Source: Kribbella antiqua (GTDB lineage Bacteria > Actinomycetota > Actinomycetes > Propionibacteriales > Kribbellaceae). Taken from it: 64,000 nt of DNA. Below, piece after piece: positions 44,755-51,886 of this stretch. Position 1 is the stretch's first letter, and the number at the start of each line of letters is the position of its first letter. The position numbers were made by a program, and so were the translations under genes. Under the pieces are notes generated by a model, which had not been told where the DNA came from, made no database searches, and saw nothing but the letters and a program-made list of their open reading frames with translations. The stretch is taken from assembly GCF_004345665.1 (NCBI RefSeq), contig NZ_SLWR01000007.1:186001-250000 (forward strand). The letters are read 5' to 3'.

Positions 44755-45474
44755 GGGCGGGACCGCCCGTTGCGCGGAGGTTGGCAGCGGCAGGGTGAGC
44801 TGACCGGCAAATCAGTCTGAGTCGGGAGCTCGGGTCTGGAGCGGGGGTGAGGGTGTCGGTGATACAGGGAGCGAGGGCGACCGTGGAGGTAGGAGCTCGG
44901 GTGCTTCGTGCCGAATCGGTGCTGCGGACTGCGGCGGGTGGAGGAGTGGGGACACCGGCCGGGTGAGGATGCCGGAGCTGAGCGATACGTGGGACACGGG
45001 TTGGCAGTCCGTGGGGACGGCCGGGTAGGCCGCCGAGGTTGGGGTTGGGCTCTGAGTGTTGGCGAGGTTGATGCGCAGGGGCGGCGGCCACACCCCACGG
45101 CGTGCCCGGGCGGGTGGGATCAGCGGGCGTGTTGTGAGGGCGTGCAGCACGTGTTGGGCGTTGGTGCGGATGTGGGGGTGGGTCGGTGGCGTGTAGGGCG
45201 ATCAGGGTGGCGATGGGGACGTCGTCGACCTGGTGGATCTCGGTTTGGTGGTCGGGGTGACTCAGACGTCGATGTATGCGCCGGCTTCGGGTCTGCGTGC
45301 TGGCGGAGGATCCAGCCGTTGCATAGAGACGAAGTCGCTCGCAGGGGCGGCTCTCCTCGCGTAGGCACTGTGGAACGTAGTAGGGCTGAGGGTTGCAGGT
45401 TGCTCAGGATCGCGCTGACAGAGGAATTTCGGGGTTCTTGCTTTGGGCAACCAAGCTCGGAGGACTCACGAGAA

Positions 45475-45486
45475 TTTGTCGACAAA
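45475..45486. promoter_or_regulatory. Palindrome TTTGTCGACAAA near the parS-like site
   Basis: A perfect 12-base palindrome 24 bases from the degenerate parS. A shorter form, TTGTCGACAA, is upstream of rpmH. Meaning unknown. Confidence 0.4.
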
Positions 45487-45510
45487 GAGACTTAGGGATT
45501 TGCGGTGGAT

Positions 45511-45524
45511 GTTTCATGTGAAAC
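45511..45524. promoter_or_regulatory. parS-like site 6 (one base changed)
   Basis: GTTTCATGTGAAAC, the parS palindrome with C to T in the centre; the flanks extend symmetrically (GATG and CATC). About 3.2 kb from site 5, in the repeat-rich segment. Confidence 0.75.
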
Positions 45525-45818
45525 ATCGGGCTTGGTGGCTTGATGACATAGATGGCGGGGAGGTCAGCGGCGGCGGTGATACCGCGGTAGAGGTCCGGGA
45601 AGGGGCCTCGAAGTAGGCGTCCAGACGAAGGCCAGCTGACAGTAAGAACGTGACGGCGTCGTTGGGTGGGGAGTTCGACGATGTCGGCCTGGCGGAACTC
45701 AGCGGCGATGCCCGCGTACGCGGACATCGCCGGCCGGCGAGGCCTCGAAGGGCTTGAGGGTCGAGCTGTCGGACGCGAAGAAGCTAGGCGGCAGCCGGGA
45801 GACCGCACCAAACCGGAT

Positions 45819-46160
45819 TTAGCCCCGGGTGAGTTCGTGGGTGGTTTTGCGTTCTGCGTAGAACGACAGGAACGGGATGGTGCCGGCCAGGGCCATGATG
45901 ACGAGGCGGGGGAAGGACCAGCGGACGCGACGGAAGAGGTCGAACGTCGCGAGGAGGTAGACGACGTACAGGAAGCCGTGCGTCGGGCCGATGATGTTCA
46001 TCGCCCCCGGGTCGTCGGCCAGGTACTTCAGCGGCATCGCGACGAACAGCAGAAGCAGCAGCATCACGCCCACGACGTAAGCGATCACCCGGTAGCGGGT
46101 CAGTGCACCACGGACGGCCGGCGTAAGGGCGGACGTGGCGGAGTCAGCAGGTGAAGTCAC
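45819..46160 (-). CDS. DUF3817 domain-containing membrane protein
   Basis: 113 residues with three membrane segments: YRVIAYVVGVMLLLLLFVAM, THGFLYVVYLLATFDLF and FPRLVIMALAGTIPFLSFYA. The motif GPTHGFLYVVY and the ending FYAERKTTHEL are typical for DUF3817. Starts four bases inside the SURF1 stop, so co-translated. Function unknown. Confidence 0.9.
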   Translation of the reverse strand: MTSPADSATSALTPAVRGALTRYRVIAYVVGVMLLLLLFVAMPLKYLADDPGAMNIIGPTHGFLYVVYLLATFDLFRRVRWSFPRLVIMALAGTIPFLSFYAERKTTHELTRG

Positions 46161-46945
46161 GCTGAAACGGTACCGCTCGGCTCCACAGACTCCTCGCCCG
46201 CATCGGCTTCCTCATCAACCGACCGGTGCGCATCGAGCACCATCCGCGCCCACATCCACAGCGTGAAGGCCGCGAAGATCCACCACTGGAACGCGTACGC
46301 CACATTCCGCCACCCGGCGTGATCCGTCGGCGGAGAAGGCGCCGGTACGACGACCGGCCCCGGCGACGGCATCGCGCCGGACTCCACCGACGCGAGTACG
46401 ACGAACGCGTCGTAGATCCGGTAGTCGACCATGTCCACGATGGTCGGGATCCGCAGCGACTGCAGCACCCGGCCCGTAGCGGCATCCCCAGAAGCATCCT
46501 GAGCCTCCGAAGCGGCGACGGCGCCGGTCAACGAAACCGGGCCGGCAGGAGCGCGCCCAGAAACGTCAGAGACCGACGGAACCCATCCACGGACAACCAT
46601 CACCGCGCCACCACCAGGCAGCCGGACCGGACTCACCACCCAGAAACCGTCCCGGTCTCCCTGACGCCGGTCGGAGATGAAGAGCTGGTCCGCAGCCGGT
46701 CCCCACTCGCCGGACACCGTCACCCGCCGCCCCACAGCCTTGGCCGGCAGACCCTCGTCGATGGAGAACAGCGACTGCAGTGCGACCGGTGCCGCCGAGG
46801 CTTGCTTGGCCGTCGCCGCCGCCGTCTTCGAGCGGTACACATCCAGCTGCCACACGCCCATCACCGACATCACCGCGGCGATCGCCAGCGCCAGCGCAAG
46901 CAGCCCTAACCACCGAGGCGTCAGCACGGTGCGCCAGAGGGACAT
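46157..46945 (-). CDS. SURF1 family protein
   Basis: 262 residues. N-terminal membrane helix WLGLLALALAIAAVMSVMGV followed by WQLDVYRSK, a soluble domain with VSGEWGPAADQLFISDRRQG, FWVVSPVRLPGGGAVMVVRGWVP split over the domain, and a C-terminal helix AYAFQWWIFAAFTLWMW, where YAxQWW is the family signature. SURF1 proteins assist haem insertion or assembly of cytochrome c oxidase. Overlaps the DUF3817 gene. Confidence 0.93.
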   Translation of the reverse strand: MSLWRTVLTPRWLGLLALALAIAAVMSVMGVWQLDVYRSKTAAATAKQASAAPVALQSLFSIDEGLPAKAVGRRVTVSGEWGPAADQLFISDRRQGDRDGFWVVSPVRLPGGGAVMVVRGWVPSVSDVSGRAPAGPVSLTGAVAASEAQDASGDAATGRVLQSLRIPTIVDMVDYRIYDAFVVLASVESGAMPSPGPVVVPAPSPPTDHAGWRNVAYAFQWWIFAAFTLWMWARMVLDAHRSVDEEADAGEESVEPSGTVSA

Positions 46946-46952
46946 CAGGACC

Positions 46953-47900
46953 TCAACGAGCCGCGGCAGCAGCCAGCAGATCGCGGCACAGCACGCCCAA
47001 CTCGATCCCCGCGGCCTCAGCGGCCAGCGGCACCAGCGAGGTCTCCGTCATCCCCGGAGCCACGTTCACTTCCAGGAACCACGGCACGCCGGCCGCATCG
47101 ACGACCAGGTCCGACCGGGACAGATCTCGCAGTCCCAGTGCCTCGTGCGCCGTCACAGCCGCCTTGGCACAGGCCTCCGCCACGTCCGCATCCAGCCGAG
47201 CCGGTACGACGAACTGGGTCGCCCCGGCCGTGTATCGCGCCTCGTAGTCGTAGAACCCGGAATCGGGCTGGATCTCCACCGCCGGGAGCGCCCGCGGCCC
47301 GTCGCCGGTGTCCACCACGGTCACGGCGACCTCGGTCCCGTCGATGTACTGCTCGATCAACGCGACCGGCCCGTACGCGTAGCAGTTCACCATCGCCGAC
47401 GGCAGCTCATCCATCGACCGTACGATCGACGCACCCAGCGCCGAGCCACCGCGAGCCGGCTTCACCACCAGCGGCAGCCCGACCTGCCCGACGACAGCCT
47501 CCATCAGCGCGGCGGCACCCAGCTCACGGAAGGTGTCGTGCCCGAGCACCACCGACGCAGGAGTGTGCAGCCCGGCCGCTCCGACCATCGTCGACGCCAC
47601 CGGCTTGTCGAAGGCCGTCCGGCACGCGGCCGCGTCGGCGCCGACGTACGGAACGCCGTACAGGTCGAGGACCTGGCGCAGGGCACCGTCCTCGCCGGTG
47701 ACACCGTGCAGGACGGGGAAGACCGCATCCGGCGGATCGTCGCGGAGGCGTTCGACCAGGTTCGCGTCGACGTCTCGCTGCTCGACCTCCACGCCGACGC
47801 TGCGCAGGGCGTCGGCGACTCGCCGGCCGGACCGGAGCGAGACGTCCCGCTCGTGTGACAGTCCGCCGGCCAGTACCAGCACTCGACCCAGATCACTCAT
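46953..47900 (-). CDS. ddl: D-alanine--D-alanine ligase
   Basis: 315 residues of the ATP-grasp family. N-terminal GGLSHERDVSLRSGRRVADA matches the GGxSxE(R/H)xVS motif; FPVLHGVTGEDGALRQVLDL corresponds to the HGxxGEDG signature; LPLVVKPARGGSALGASIVR is the ATP loop; SDLVVDAAGVPWFLEVNVAP carries the metal-binding residues of the ExN motif. Ligates two D-Ala for peptidoglycan precursors. The start ATG follows a longer frame; homology begins there. It is shorter than typical DdlA, so it may be a paralogue. Confidence 0.92.
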   Translation of the reverse strand: MSDLGRVLVLAGGLSHERDVSLRSGRRVADALRSVGVEVEQRDVDANLVERLRDDPPDAVFPVLHGVTGEDGALRQVLDLYGVPYVGADAAACRTAFDKPVASTMVGAAGLHTPASVVLGHDTFRELGAAALMEAVVGQVGLPLVVKPARGGSALGASIVRSMDELPSAMVNCYAYGPVALIEQYIDGTEVAVTVVDTGDGPRALPAVEIQPDSGFYDYEARYTAGATQFVVPARLDADVAEACAKAAVTAHEALGLRDLSRSDLVVDAAGVPWFLEVNVAPGMTETSLVPLAAEAAGIELGVLCRDLLAAAAAR

Positions 47901-48033
47901 CACAAATATCCCGATCACTCGTGGGCGACTCCGGCTCGGTCGCCGGTCCCGAGGCCCACAGGAACGGTACCGCTACCTCGTCAGGGACCCCCGTCCGCCC
48001 GCAGTTCCATTGACGCAACCTTTGCGAAGGCAG

Positions 48034-49344
48034 CTACGTCAGCTCCGGCCCCGGCGCGTCGTACTCGCGGCCATGCCCTGGTGTCAGCGGGCCGAACGTC
48101 TGCCGCAGTTCGAGCTCCTCGTTGATCACCGCGGCCAGCCGGCCGACTCCCTCGGTGATCCGCGCGGGTGTCGGATGACAGTACGACAACCGCATGCATT
48201 GCGAGCCGAAACCGTCCGCGAAGAAGGCGGTCCCGGGTACATACGCCACTCGCGCGGTCACCGCACGTGGCAGCATCGCCTTCGCGTCCAGCCCGTCCGG
48301 CAAGGTCAGCCAGACATAGAACCCGCCGCCCGGCCTGGTCCAGGTCGTTGCCGCAGGCATCTTTTCGGTCAAGGCCGCCAGCATCGCGTCGCGGCGCTCC
48401 CGGTACATCTCCCGGAACTGCTTCACCTGCCCGAGCCAGTCGTGCCGGCTCAGGTACGCCGAGATCGTCTGCTGGCTGAACACCGGCGGGCACAAGGTCG
48501 CCGATTCCTGTGCCAGCACAAGCTTTTCGCGTACGGCGTGCGGCGCGACCGCCCAGCCGACCCGGAACCCCGGCGCGAACGTCTTCGAGAACGAGCCGAG
48601 GTAGATGACGCCCTCGCGATCATCCGCCCGCAACGCCCGCTGCGGATCACCGTCGAAGCCGAGCAGCCCGTACGGATTGTCCTCCAGGATCAGGAGATCG
48701 GCTCGCTGGCAGATCTCCAGCACCCGCCGCCGGCGCTCGTTCGACAGCGAAACACCGGCCGGATTGTGGAAGTTCGGGATCGTGTAGAAGAACTTGATCC
48801 GCTTCCCGGCCGCCCGGACCGCCTCGATCGCCTGCTCCAGCGCCTCCGGTTGCACACCGTCGTCGTCCATCGCGACATGCACGACCTCGCACTGGTACGC
48901 GCGGAAGACACCGAGCGCACCGACGTACGACGGCGCCTCGCAGATCACCACGTCCCCCGGGTCGCAGAACACCCGCGTCACCAGGTCCACCGCCTGCTGG
49001 CTGCCGACCGTGACGACGACGTCGTCCGGATGCGCGTCGATGCCCTCCAGGCGCATCACGTCGCAGATCTGGTCCCGCAGCACGGGGTCGCCCTGGCCGG
49101 AGCCGTATTGCATCGCGACCGCGCCGTTGTCGGTCACCAGGTCGCGGACGGCGCTGCCGACCACGTCCAGTGGGAGGCCGCCGATGTTCGGCATGCCGCC
49201 GGCCAGCGAGACCACCTCGGGCCGGCTGGCGACGGAGAACAGGGCCCGGATCTCCGACGCGGTCATGCCCTTGGTCCGTGCTGCGTACCGGTCGACATAG
49301 TTGTCGAGACGGGTCTGCCGGACATCGGGCAGGTCAGCACTCAC
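48034..49344 (-). CDS. PLP-dependent aminotransferase, class I/II fold
   Basis: 436 residues. Motifs in order: PEVVSLAGGMPNIGGLPLDV, YGSGQGDPVLRDQICDVMRL, VVTVGSQQAVDLVTRVFCDP, FYTIPNFHNPAGVSLSNERR, then the PLP-lysine segment YLGSFSKTFAPGFRVGW and the Arg of MRLSYCHPTP that binds the carboxylate. Most like 2-aminoadipate or valine-pyruvate-type transaminases of the MocR-like set; no DNA-binding domain is attached. Conserved in this place in related actinobacteria (from memory). Substrate unknown. Confidence 0.9.
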   Translation of the reverse strand: MSADLPDVRQTRLDNYVDRYAARTKGMTASEIRALFSVASRPEVVSLAGGMPNIGGLPLDVVGSAVRDLVTDNGAVAMQYGSGQGDPVLRDQICDVMRLEGIDAHPDDVVVTVGSQQAVDLVTRVFCDPGDVVICEAPSYVGALGVFRAYQCEVVHVAMDDDGVQPEALEQAIEAVRAAGKRIKFFYTIPNFHNPAGVSLSNERRRRVLEICQRADLLILEDNPYGLLGFDGDPQRALRADDREGVIYLGSFSKTFAPGFRVGWAVAPHAVREKLVLAQESATLCPPVFSQQTISAYLSRHDWLGQVKQFREMYRERRDAMLAALTEKMPAATTWTRPGGGFYVWLTLPDGLDAKAMLPRAVTARVAYVPGTAFFADGFGSQCMRLSYCHPTPARITEGVGRLAAVINEELELRQTFGPLTPGHGREYDAPGPELT

Positions 49345-49543
49345 GGAGCCACTCCAACGGGGGTGTATCGAGGGGAAGTCACCAGGTTACGCCGACTGGC
49401 CCAAGCGCGCCTGGGCTGTGGATCTGCGTGACCTCTCACTACCATGCCTTATAGGGGCAGGTTCGACCATGCCGTGATCTGGCTGCTGAGACGGCCACGC
49501 GGTGCGGTGCGGCCTGAGAGGTGGATGCGGAAGGCGGAACGGG

Positions 49544-49732
49544 ATGAGCGTGGGCAAGACAGCCGGATGGACGCTCGGTGGACTGCTTCTGGGCGTGCTG
49601 GCCGGGTTCGCCGGCGAGCTGCTCCGGCGGCAACCCGCCGCGAAGGTGCAACAGCGGTACGTCGCACCGGAGGCGGCTGAGACTCCGGACGCGAGGAGAC
49701 CGGCACCGCAACCAGAACCAGCGACGCGGTGA
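49544..49732 (+). CDS. Small single-helix membrane protein
   Basis: 62 residues: MSVGKTAGWTLGGLLLGVLA then GFAGELLRRQPAAKVQQRYV and a Pro/Ala tail. One glycine-rich transmembrane helix and a cytoplasmic basic tail. Start ATG with AAGGCGG upstream. No family recognised. Followed by an inverted repeat and the GNAT gene. Confidence 0.55.
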   Translation: MSVGKTAGWTLGGLLLGVLAGFAGELLRRQPAAKVQQRYVAPEAAETPDARRPAPQPEPATR

Positions 49733-49766
49733 TACCTACCGTGACGAAAGTAACACTCCGTAGGTA
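49733..49766. promoter_or_regulatory. Inverted repeat TACCTAC-N20-GTAGGTA
   Basis: Two 7-base arms on either side of GTGACGAAAGTAACAC-type spacer, between the small membrane protein and the GNAT gene start. Could be an operator or a weak hairpin. Confidence 0.4.
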
Positions 49767-49778
49767 CCGGACGCACTG

Positions 49779-50432
49779 ATGGCCCGACGGCTCGAACCGC
49801 TCACGCTCGCCAACATCGACGAGCTCCCGGTGCCGTGCCGTGACTGTGTGTTCTGGGAGCTCGACCCGGTAGCGGCCAAGCAGGCCCACCGGACCGGCGA
49901 CACCGGCCTCGAGAAGGAGGCCTGGCTGTCCCAGCTGCTGCTCGACTGGGGGACCGCCGGTGTCGTCCTGTACGTCGACGACGACCCGGCCGGCTTCGCC
50001 ATCTACGCACCGGCCGCGTACCTGCCCAGGGTCCAGGCGTTCCCGACCGCGCCGGTCAGCCCGGATGCCGTCGTACTGGCGACCGGGCGGATCCTGCCGC
50101 GGTATCTGGGGCTCGGGCTGGGGAAGATCCTCGTCCAGGCGGTGGCCAAGGACGTGCTCAAGCGTGGCTTCCGGGCGGTCGAGGCGTTCGGCGACTCGCG
50201 GTGGGACGGGCCTGGGTGCGTGTGGCCGACCGAGTTCCTGCAGGCGGTCGGCTTCGGCGTCGTACGGGAGCATCCTCGTAATCCGCGGCTGCGGCTGGAT
50301 CTCCGCTCGGCGGTGAAATGGCGCAGTGAGATGGAGGCGGCCGTCGAGCGGCTGATGGGCGCGATCCGGCCCGAGCACTCTCCGCCCGCCCCGGTCACGG
50401 TCCGGGACGCCCTCACGCGCACACCGTCATGA
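49779..50432 (+). CDS. GNAT family N-acetyltransferase
   Basis: 217 residues. ANIDELPVPCRDCVFWELDP is a distinctive opening with two cysteines; the acetyl-CoA region is ILPRYLGLGLGKILVQAVAK, followed by RGFRAVEAFGDSRWDGPGCV and WPTEFLQAVGFGVV. This type sits beside parB in many actinobacteria. Target unknown. Overlaps the DUF2784 gene by four bases. Confidence 0.9.
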   Translation: MARRLEPLTLANIDELPVPCRDCVFWELDPVAAKQAHRTGDTGLEKEAWLSQLLLDWGTAGVVLYVDDDPAGFAIYAPAAYLPRVQAFPTAPVSPDAVVLATGRILPRYLGLGLGKILVQAVAKDVLKRGFRAVEAFGDSRWDGPGCVWPTEFLQAVGFGVVREHPRNPRLRLDLRSAVKWRSEMEAAVERLMGAIRPEHSPPAPVTVRDALTRTPS

Positions 50433-50836
50433 TCTGGCGTTTCCTCGGCGACGTGATGATGGTGCTGCACGGCGCCTTCCTGCTGTTCTTCGTGATCGGT
50501 GGCTTCCTCGCCTGGAAATGGCGGAAGCTGATCTGGCTGCACCTCGGCATCGTGGTCTGGAACCTCGCCATCGTGCTGATCGACTACGACTGCCCGCTGA
50601 CCGGCTCGGAGAAATACTTCCGCCGCCGGGGAGGCGAGACCGTCTACGAGAGCGGCTACATCAACCACTACCTGGACGGTCATCTGTGGCCCGAGGGCGC
50701 GACGCCGGTCGCCGAGAAGGTCGGCTTCGCGCTGGTCCTGATCGGGTACGCCGGCTTCTTCGTACTGCGGCACCGTCGCCGCAAGGCGGTCGAACACGCC
50801 AAGGTCAGGGACGACTCAGTGGGACCCCGGACGTGA
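50429..50836 (+). CDS. DUF2784 domain-containing membrane protein
   Basis: 135 residues with three to four hydrophobic stretches (VMMVLHGAFLLFFVIGGFLA, LIWLHLGIVVWNLAIVLIDY, GFALVLIGYAGFFVL). The motif DYDCPLTGSEKYFRRRGGE with GYINHYLDGHLWPEG is diagnostic. Function unknown. Starts with ATGA overlap. Confidence 0.9.
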   Translation: MIWRFLGDVMMVLHGAFLLFFVIGGFLAWKWRKLIWLHLGIVVWNLAIVLIDYDCPLTGSEKYFRRRGGETVYESGYINHYLDGHLWPEGATPVAEKVGFALVLIGYAGFFVLRHRRRKAVEHAKVRDDSVGPRT

Positions 50837-50866
50837 GCTGAGCGCTCCATCCCCATACTGGAAAGC

Positions 50867-51505
50867 GTGCTTGTCGACGAGTACCTGACCGACCTGAGCC
50901 GCGCGCTCGGAGGTCCGCGCCGTCGAAAGGCGGACCTGCTGGCCGAGGCACGCGATCACCTGACCGACGCGACCGAGGCCTTCGAGGCTGAGGGCCTCGA
51001 TCGAGAAAGTGCCGAAGAAGAGGCCGTCGCCGACTTCGGCCGGCTCGACGAGGTAGTCCCCGGTTACCGCGCCGAACTCGCGGTCAGCCAGAGCCGCCGT
51101 ACGGCGCTCTTGCTCTTCCTGGTGCTGATCATCCAGCCGATCGTCTGGCAGGAAGGCGTCTGGAGCTGGAATCAGGAGCCGGCCGAGCCGAACGCGCTGA
51201 ACGACTTCCTCCAGAGCTTCGTCCGGACCGTCGGCATGGTGGCGATCGCCGGCGCAGTGCTGGCGGTGATCGCGGCGGGTATCGGCATGCGCTACTCGGT
51301 CGTCCGCGAGCACGTGAGTCGCGCGACCGCACTGTTCGCCCTCGCGAACTCCGTGGTGATCAGCGCGATCGGGGTCGGCATGGCATCGACCAGCACCCAT
51401 CCGGTCGCAGCCCTCGACTATGCGGTCGTCGGCGGTTTCGTCGTACTGCCGCTGGTCCTCGTCGGTCTTCAGGCCGGGCGGTGCCTACGCCTGTCCCGGG
51501 CGTAG
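50867..51505 (+). CDS. Permease prefix domain 1-containing membrane protein
   Basis: 212 residues from GTG. The N-terminal soluble domain VDEYLTDLSRALGGPRRRKA through AVADFGRLDEVVPGYRAEL is the HAAS/permease-prefix domain, typical of partners of PadR regulators. Four hydrophobic segments follow. Converges on and overlaps the padR-like gene by 21 bases. Probably regulated by, or part of the same response as, that PadR. Confidence 0.85.
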   Translation: MLVDEYLTDLSRALGGPRRRKADLLAEARDHLTDATEAFEAEGLDRESAEEEAVADFGRLDEVVPGYRAELAVSQSRRTALLLFLVLIIQPIVWQEGVWSWNQEPAEPNALNDFLQSFVRTVGMVAIAGAVLAVIAAGIGMRYSVVREHVSRATALFALANSVVISAIGVGMASTSTHPVAALDYAVVGGFVVLPLVLVGLQAGRCLRLSRA

Positions 51506-51811
51506 CACGCCTTCCACCACAGCACGGAAGGTCAGCCACTCCTGCTTGCCTGAGGCAAGCATCTTCTGGCCGGCCGTGGTGAGCTGATACGTACGGCGCT
51601 TCCGGCCGCCGACCGTGCTCCACTCGCTGGCCAGGTAGCCGGCCCGCTCGAGTCGCCGCAGCGCCGGGTACAGCGTCCCGGTCGGCAGGTCCAGTTCGCC
51701 GCCGCTGCGCTCCAGCAGCGCCTCCATGATCGCGTAACCGTGCAGCGGCTCGTTCTCGACGACGGCCAGGATCATCGGGTCGAGGTGTCCACGCAGCGCA
51801 TCCGCCTTCAT
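51485..51811 (-). CDS. PadR family transcriptional regulator
   Basis: 108 residues, PadR-s1 size. The winged helix: LRGHLDPMILAVVENEPLHG, YAIMEALLERSGGELDLPTG, TLYPALRRLERAGYLASEWS, then RKRRTYQLTTAGQKML. Divergent from an MMPL transporter; two GTAG-N5-CTAC palindromes lie between them, one touching its start codon. It likely represses itself and the transporter until a lipophilic or drug-like ligand binds (inference). Confidence 0.94.
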   Translation of the reverse strand: MKADALRGHLDPMILAVVENEPLHGYAIMEALLERSGGELDLPTGTLYPALRRLERAGYLASEWSTVGGRKRRTYQLTTAGQKMLASGKQEWLTFRAVVEGVLRPGQA

Positions 51812-51824
51812 GTAGCCAGTCTAC
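51812..51824. promoter_or_regulatory. Candidate PadR operator 1
   Basis: GTAGCCAGTCTAC directly upstream of the padR start codon, on one side of a 20-base direct repeat (CATGTAGCCAGTCTACTCAT, compared with the downstream copy) . Confidence 0.6.
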
Positions 51825-51855
51825 TCATACGCCTGCTACCGTCGAGAGGCGACAT

Positions 51856-51868
51856 GTAGCTGATCTAC
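51856..51868. promoter_or_regulatory. Candidate PadR operator 2
   Basis: GTAGCTGATCTAC, same spacing as operator 1 and 44 bases away (about four helical turns), 19 bases upstream of the MMPL start codon. Confidence 0.6.
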
Positions 51869-51886
51869 TTATCAGGGAGTACGGCG

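Larger units (their letters stand above)
43330..45818. other. Repeat-rich segment without a recognisable gene
   Basis: About 2.5 kb between parB and the DUF3817 gene. All long open frames here read as Arg/Gly- or Pro/Ser/His-rich low-complexity peptides without domains, on both strands. It holds a 53-bp tandem repeat, a diverged pair of about 55 bases (43688 and 43959, sharing GAGCGTGGCAAG and GTGCTCACCGCGAG), another diverged pair of about 100 bases (near 44185 and 44467, sharing GTCGGCAGC-type cores), several GCGAAGCCGGA 11-mers (43837-44110), a 22-bp-period tandem pair, and a parS-like site. The minus strand near 45150-45260 has gene-like codons (TEIHQVDDVPIATLIALHAT) that shift frame into HIRTNAQHVLHALTTRP, suggesting a decayed gene. 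Confidence 0.6.

Noticed and set aside
45404..45727. Short minus-strand gene next to the parS-like site
   Set aside because: The frame (MSAYAGIAAEFRQADIVELP and onward) looks partly protein-like but has no ribosome binding site, includes the parS-like palindrome and matches nothing I recognise; left within the gene-free segment.
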